Source: Verrucomicrobia subdivision 6 bacterium BACL9 MAG-120507-bin52 (GTDB taxonomy: Bacteria; Verrucomicrobiota; Verrucomicrobiia; Methylacidiphilales; Verrucolacustridaceae). Taken from it: a DNA stretch of 5,377 bases. How positions within the stretch are numbered: position 1 is the first letter of the stretch; the number at the start of each line of letters is the position of its first letter. The position numbers were made by a program, and so were the translations under genes. Of this stretch, positions 4,662 through 5,377 are shown piece by piece. Location: the NCBI GenBank assembly GCA_001438005.1, contig LIBO01000084.1, positions 1 to 5,377 of the forward strand, in the 5' to 3' direction. The notes beneath the pieces were generated by a model. That model saw nothing but the letters and a program-made list of their open reading frames with translations, had not been told where the DNA came from and did not search any database.

Positions 4662-4667
4662 TACAAA

Positions 4668-5377
4668 ATGATCACGAGGCGAGGATTTCTGGGGTTGATT
4701 CCTGGTTTGGGGTTAGCCAAGGGCTGGGCCAGCGCAGCGGACACCGTGCCAACAAGGAAATTCGGTCGGCACGACGAGAGAGTTAGCGTGTTGGGCTTTG
4801 GGGGTCACACCTTGGGGTTGGCTAAGGATGTGCCGGAGGCGACCCGAATTGCCCACGAGGCGGTCGAGCGGGGCGTGACATTTTTCGACAATGCTTGGTG
4901 TTATCATGGCGGAAGAGCGGAGGAGTGGATGGGGCAGGCCCTGCAGGGGATCCGAGACAAGACGTTTATCATGACGAAATGTTGCACGCACGGCAAAGCG
5001 TTGCCCGAAGGTGGGAAAGAGGGGGCGATGAAGTATTTGGAGGATTCCTTGCGTCGTCTCAAGACTGATCGCGTCGATCTTTGGATGTTGCATCAGGTGG
5101 AGAAAGCGGAGGAGGTGGATAAGTTTTACGGGCCGGGCGGTGCGGCGGAGGCGTTTGATTTGGCGAAGAAGCAGGGCAAGGTGCGCTACTTAGGGTTCAC
5201 AGGACATACCGATCCGGCAGTGCATCGTAAAATTTTGGATGGCGGGTATCCGTTCGATGCCTCTCTTCAGCCTGTTTCCGCTTTGGGAACATTGAAATCC
5301 CGTGCGTTTGAGACGGAAATCATCCCTGAGCTGGCGAAGAAGCAGATTGCGGTGATTGGGATGAAAGGTTTTGGTGG
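4668..5377 (+). CDS. Tat-exported aldo/keto reductase, N-terminal part (runs off window end)
   Basis: The first 236 codons of an NAD(P)-dependent oxidoreductase of the aldo/keto reductase superfamily, a TIM-barrel family that reduces carbonyls or oxidises alcohols and sugars. The N-terminus ITRRGFLGLIPGLGLAKG is a twin-arginine signal (Arg4-Arg5) with a short hydrophobic core and a likely signal-peptidase site after ASA (21-23), so the folded, cofactor-loaded enzyme should be exported. The catalytic tetrad is complete: Asp74 and Tyr79 in FFDNAWCYHGG, Lys104 in IMTKCC and His142 in WMLHQVE. Further family features are LGFGGHTLG (42-50), SLRRLKTDRVDLW (127-139) and the strand KVRYLGFTGHT. The end of the gene is outside the window, so I cannot say whether it carries the C-terminal ferredoxin-like domain some such proteins have. 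Exported family members are common in Planctomycetes and Verrucomicrobia, usually without known substrate. The gene is divergent from the small orphan gene, with 156 bp between starts. Confidence 0.93.
   Translation, partial: MITRRGFLGLIPGLGLAKGWASAADTVPTRKFGRHDERVSVLGFGGHTLGLAKDVPEATRIAHEAVERGVTFFDNAWCYHGGRAEEWMGQALQGIRDKTFIMTKCCTHGKALPEGGKEGAMKYLEDSLRRLKTDRVDLWMLHQVEKAEEVDKFYGPGGAAEAFDLAKKQGKVRYLGFTGHTDPAVHRKILDGGYPFDASLQPVSALGTLKSRAFETEIIPELAKKQIAVIGMKGFG

Noticed and set aside
1..5377. tRNA or rRNA genes, CRISPR array, insertion sequence or attachment-site repeats
   Set aside because: No regularly spaced repeats, terminal inverted repeats, transposase motifs or RNA-gene signatures were seen; almost all sequence is accounted for by protein genes.

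Overview
This 5.4 kb window reads as ordinary, gene-dense chromosome from a bacterium of moderately high G+C content (my estimate, not computed). The ClpC and McsB sequence style, the divergent layout, the Tat-exported aldo/keto reductase and the rhomboid protein with a helical tail all suggest Verrucomicrobiota or a relative in the PVC group. That assignment rests on recognition of protein families and was not tested by a search.

Left part (1-1295, minus strand): an mcsB-clpC operon. McsB is the protein-arginine kinase and ClpC the AAA+ unfoldase that recognises arginine-phosphorylated proteins; only the first 64 codons of clpC are inside the window. The residues expected for making and reading phosphoarginine are visible in both proteins, but the usual partners mcsA and ctsR are not next to them. 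A good sigma70-type promoter sits directly against the mcsB ATG, implying a leaderless or nearly leaderless mRNA.

Middle part (1387-4250, plus strand): a divergent gene for a cysteine-free Rrf2-family regulator, then a close-packed run of a rhomboid-fold membrane protein that looks catalytically incomplete, a MTH1-type Nudix hydrolase (nucleotide-pool sanitation), and a UDP-glucuronate 4-epimerase (cell-surface sugar precursor). The last three genes are separated by 6 bp and by a 4-bp ATGA overlap, so they are probably co-transcribed and partly translationally coupled, although their functions have no obvious common theme.

Right part (4251-5377): a short convergent interval, a 67-residue orphan small protein on the minus strand with a clear Shine-Dalgarno site, a divergent intergenic region with a small palindrome, and the first 236 codons of a Tat-exported aldo/keto reductase that runs off the window.

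I found no mobile element, CRISPR array, tRNA or rRNA, and no convincing new multi-gene system. The points most worth following are the McsA-less phosphoarginine module, repeated promoter-at-ATG geometry, the probable rhomboid pseudoprotease, the MTH1-like hydrolase and the small orphan protein.
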